DNA of 42,441 nucleotides from Levilactobacillus tujiorum. Lineage in GTDB: Bacteria > Bacillota > Bacilli > Lactobacillales > Lactobacillaceae. This document shows positions 40,630 to 42,441 of this stretch, piece by piece. The position numbers and the translations under genes were made by a program. The number at the start of each line of letters is the position of its first letter. The first letter of the stretch is position 1. A model generated the notes under the pieces. That model was not told the DNA's origin and did not search any database. It saw only the letters and a list, made by a program, of their open reading frames with translations. The DNA is taken from assembly GCF_012641185.1 (NCBI RefSeq), contig NZ_JAAXLK010000023.1:1-42441 (forward strand), given 5' to 3'.

Positions 40630-41466
40630 ATGTCACATCGAAAAGTTGCGTTAGTTACGGGAGCGTCATCAGGAATTGGCAATGCGATTGCCCGCAGTCT
40701 GCATCGTAATGGGGTTACCGTTTATGCAGGGGCTCGGCGCGTCAGTCGGATGAACGACTTGGACGATCTGGGGATTACGACGTTGGCGTTGGATATCACC
40801 GACGCTGACAGCGTGGAACATGTGGTGGATCGGATTGTCAGCGAGACGGGCAGAATTGATATTTTAGTCAATAACGCCGGTTATGGCCTGATGGGTGCCG
40901 TGGAAGAGGTGCCCCTGGAACAAGCGCAAGATCAATTCGATGTGAACTTGTTTGGCGCTGCCCGGTTGATTCAGTCGGTGCTCCCCATGATGCGGCAGCA
41001 ACACGCCGGTCGAATTGTCAACGTGACTTCGGTGGATGGCAAGGTGGCCCAGCCGTTTGGGGCGTGGTACGTGGCGTCTAAATTTGCGCTGGAAGGTTTG
41101 TCAGATGCGTTGCGGTTGGAACTCGCACCCCAGGGCATTCACGTGGCCGTAATTGAGCCGGGTGCGATCCAGTCGGAGTGGGCCGATATTGCGGCGGATC
41201 ATCTGCGGGCCACCTCGGCGCACGGCCCGTATGAAGCCGGGGCGAGTCGTGCGGCAGCAATTTTAAAAGCAGTCAAACAATTCTCGAGTAAGCCGCAAGT
41301 GATAGCCCGGTTGGTGGATAAGGCGGCGCTGGCTCGCCGGCCCAAGACGCGGTATTCAGCCGGCGCTGGGAGCCAAGTCTTGTGGGCGCGACGTTTTCTC
41401 TCGGATAAGGCCATGGATCACCTGTGGCAACTTATTGGTAAGACGGCTGAACAGATTACCCGGTAA
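40630..41466 (+). CDS. Short-chain dehydrogenase/reductase
   Basis: A classical SDR of 278 residues. Cofactor loop VTGASSGIGNAIARSL (T-G-x3-G-x-G), LDITDADS, and NNAGYGLMG; the catalytic triad is Ser in NVTSVDGKVAQ and Tyr-x3-Lys in WYVASKFALEG. The C-terminal extension (about 225-278) is basic. Arg in YAGARRVSRM after the second strand suggests NADP rather than NAD. The substrate is unknown. AGGAGG precedes the ATG, and 12 bases separate it from fetB, so it is probably in the same operon although its link to metal efflux is unclear. Confidence 0.9.
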   Translation: MSHRKVALVTGASSGIGNAIARSLHRNGVTVYAGARRVSRMNDLDDLGITTLALDITDADSVEHVVDRIVSETGRIDILVNNAGYGLMGAVEEVPLEQAQDQFDVNLFGAARLIQSVLPMMRQQHAGRIVNVTSVDGKVAQPFGAWYVASKFALEGLSDALRLELAPQGIHVAVIEPGAIQSEWADIAADHLRATSAHGPYEAGASRAAAILKAVKQFSSKPQVIARLVDKAALARRPKTRYSAGAGSQVLWARRFLSDKAMDHLWQLIGKTAEQITR

Positions 41467-41477
41467 CACGAGAATCG

Positions 41478-41505
41478 TTGACGTGGCCGAAAAACCTGTT
41501 ATGCT
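41478..41505 (+). promoter_or_regulatory. Promoter of the TPP riboswitch transcript
   Basis: TTGACG (41478-41483), 16 bases, TATGCT (41500-41505). It begins 12 bases after the SDR stop codon. Confidence 0.65.
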
Positions 41506-41515
41506 GGAATTAACC

Positions 41516-41612
41516 AGAACACTAGGGGTGTCCACGATGGACTGAGATGCGGGAGAACCCGTGATCCCTTGGAACCTGTCAAGTTGGAACTTGCGAAGGG
41601 AATGTGTCGTGG
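41516..41612 (+). promoter_or_regulatory. TPP riboswitch (THI box) without a downstream gene
   Basis: The conserved TPP elements appear in order: ACTAGGGGTG, GACTGAGATG (helix 2/3 side, pyrimidine sensor), AGAACCCGTGATCCCTTGGA and ACCTGTCAAG (pyrophosphate side), and GCGAAGGGAATGT. The aptamer looks complete. It normally controls thiamine synthesis or uptake genes. Here a terminator follows, then about 170 bp without a gene and repeat copy J. A ten-codon frame MEHWLILLI (41752-41781) may be the remnant of the lost gene. Confidence 0.9.
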
Positions 41613-41618
41613 CACTTA

Positions 41619-41664
41619 GGGCCGCCGGTTCACTACTTTGTGAGTGAATCGGCGGCCCGTTTTT
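41619..41664 (+). terminator. Terminator of the TPP riboswitch
   Basis: GGGCCGCCGGTTCACT pairs with AGTGAATCGGCGGCCC (one G-T pair), followed by GTTTTTG. This is the expression platform. Confidence 0.9.
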
Positions 41665-41835
41665 GTTCGCCCCTAGTGATGGTTAACAGGTTGACCAGCC
41701 ATTGAAGCTGGTGAATGCGTTAGTATCCGCTTAACGGGACGGTAAATAACCATGGAACATTGGCTTATTTTACTGATCTAAAGGTTGAAAGAGTAATAAC
41801 AGTCGGACTAAAACTGGGCAACGTGGCGGTTTCCT

Positions 41836-42011
41836 GCCGCCTTACCGTTCCTCAAATTTGGACTGGAACGCGGCGGGGAGGACGGGACAAGCCACAGAGC
41901 GGTCTTGTCCCTCGCTTGAAGCCGAAAAAACCGTCTTCAAGTCGCCATTTACCAAGAAGATCACTTGGTAAATTCCACGGCTGAGTCCAAATTTGACTCA
42001 CTCACGGCTAC
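41836..42011 (+). repeat. Bipartite repeat copy J: L module
   Basis: L helices: TTTGGACT/AGTCCAAA, GGGACAAG/CTTGTCCC, CTTGAAG/CTTCAAG, TTTACCAAG/CTTGGTAAA. The usual GCTGTGGGG reads GCGGCGGGG, so its pairing with CCCAC is partly changed. It combines the second helix of copy H with the fourth helix of copies C and E. The stretch up to the R module (42012-42230) is longer than in other copies and holds no gene. Confidence 0.93.
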
Positions 42012-42230
42012 GTGGAAGTTGGCAATTTCTGTTTGCTGAGTTCTGACTGCGGGTGGTTCAGCTAGTTCGTAAGTCAAATACAGCTGAACCAAAGGAAGAT
42101 TGAGCTGAAATCGGTTTGCATAGTACTCTTGGTCGACTGAGATAATGGCTGTCACGTCCGTTATCGACTGAAGTGAAACTACCAGAGTAGCCGTATTCTC
42201 CACCTGTTGTTTTGATAAAACACAACCAGA

Positions 42231-42328
42231 GCCGGAGGAGGCCAGGGATGGAGCCGGCCGTGAAAGTGGTGTTAGCTGGCGATTTTCCAGCCAGCTTTAC
42301 AGTACGGGCGAATTTGAAGACACGGTTC
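42231..42328 (+). repeat. Bipartite repeat copy J: R module, cut by an IS element
   Basis: Starts GCCGGAGGAGGCCAGGGATG and keeps the first helix with new base pairs, AGCTGGC/GCCAGCT, with GGTGTTAG before and TTTACAG after. It is the most diverged R module. It ends in the second helix (TTTGAAGACACGG), where the IS3-like terminal sequence begins. Confidence 0.8.
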
Positions 42329-42441
42329 TGACCCGTACCCCAAAAGTTGGAACAAACTAGAGGGGTATAAATCATGGTTGTTTCAGTTGAAAATAAGATT
42401 AAAGCTGTCGAAGACTATCTTAGTGATCGTGGTGAATCGTA
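42329..42441 (+). mobile_element. Left end of an IS3-family element, cut by window end
   Basis: TGACCCGTACCCCAAAAGTT followed by GGAACAAA resembles the terminal inverted repeats of IS3-family (IS150-like) elements, which begin TG and carry ACCCCAAAAGTTGG. A reading frame starts 45 bases in, as expected for orfA. It lies within the second helix of the R module of copy J, so it was inserted after the repeat. The right end is outside the window. Confidence 0.72.
42374..42441 (+). CDS. Start of a transposase orfA (IS3 type), partial
   Basis: The first 22 residues, MVVSVENKIKAVEDYLSDRG and ES, fit the first helix of the helix-turn-helix in orfA of IS3-family elements (K-x-x-V-x-D-Y-L). AGGGG lies upstream of the ATG. 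The rest is beyond the window, so the frame and the orfA-orfB arrangement cannot be checked. Confidence 0.6.
   Translation, partial: MVVSVENKIKAVEDYLSDRGES

Noticed and set aside
793-42328. CRISPR array as explanation of the repeats
   Set aside because: The units are hundreds of bases long, dispersed over 41 kb, in both orientations, with no regular spacers and no cas genes.

Overview
The window looks like chromosome of a heterofermentative Lactobacillaceae species, most like Levilactobacillus (L. brevis group). Three things suggest this. Base composition is near 50 % GC with many TTG and GTG starts. The protein families are typical of that group: MFS xylose symporter, YfhO, mntH-usp, IMPDH-type GMP reductase, and MucBP/DUF5776 surface proteins. 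Low-GC Gram-positive regulators are also present: a T-box, a TPP riboswitch, PurBoxes and Rho-independent terminators. This is inferred from gene content; no rRNA or species marker is present.

Layout. 1-5390: end of a sugar symporter, a DUF1801 protein, YfhO, a universal stress protein and a PEBP protein. 5584-10738: M20 peptidase, a serine-rich membrane protein, an aldo/keto reductase, a small membrane protein and a GNAT acetyltransferase. 10754-12554: a T-box (apparently Tyr) controlling an NhaC-family transporter. 13029-16715: a divergent DtxR-like regulator opposite mntH-usp, with two matching operator palindromes, then a second usp. 17295-21417: AMP/GMP interconversion (purA-guaC facing purB) with PurBoxes, plus an orphan Phd-like antitoxin. 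22137-25026: two alpha/beta hydrolases and a tyrosine phosphatase. 25214-28969: two tandem-duplicated secreted MucBP/DUF5776 proteins. 29405-34239: membrane protein, class I amidotransferase-like hydrolase, small acidic protein, DNA glycosylase, glycerol kinase. 34349-38395: XRE regulator, DUF368 lipid-carrier transporter, small membrane protein, RlmCD-type rRNA methylase. 39203-41466: FetA-FetB-like ABC transporter and an SDR. 41478-41664: a complete TPP riboswitch with no gene behind it, followed by the end of an IS3-like element that has landed in a repeat.

The most striking content is not a gene. About ten intergenic copies of a roughly 430-bp bipartite repeat occur in both orientations: a left (L) module of about 175 bp, a variable hinge of about 50-75 bp (longer in the last copy), and a right (R) module of about 185 bp. 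In every well-preserved L module the same four helices form, but the bases in their stems differ between copies with matched changes on both sides. This is the signature of selection on a fold. G-T pairs that would be G-U in RNA sit on one strand, pointing to an RNA read L then R. I do not recognise the family. Copies lie beside unrelated genes, and several are broken in informative ways (single module, internal deletion, IS insertion).

Other non-coding signals worth attention are a minus-strand candidate small RNA with three C-rich hairpin loops (21862-22020), a tRNA-Leu-like stretch flanked by 12-bp direct repeats (25022-25152), and the orphan TPP riboswitch.
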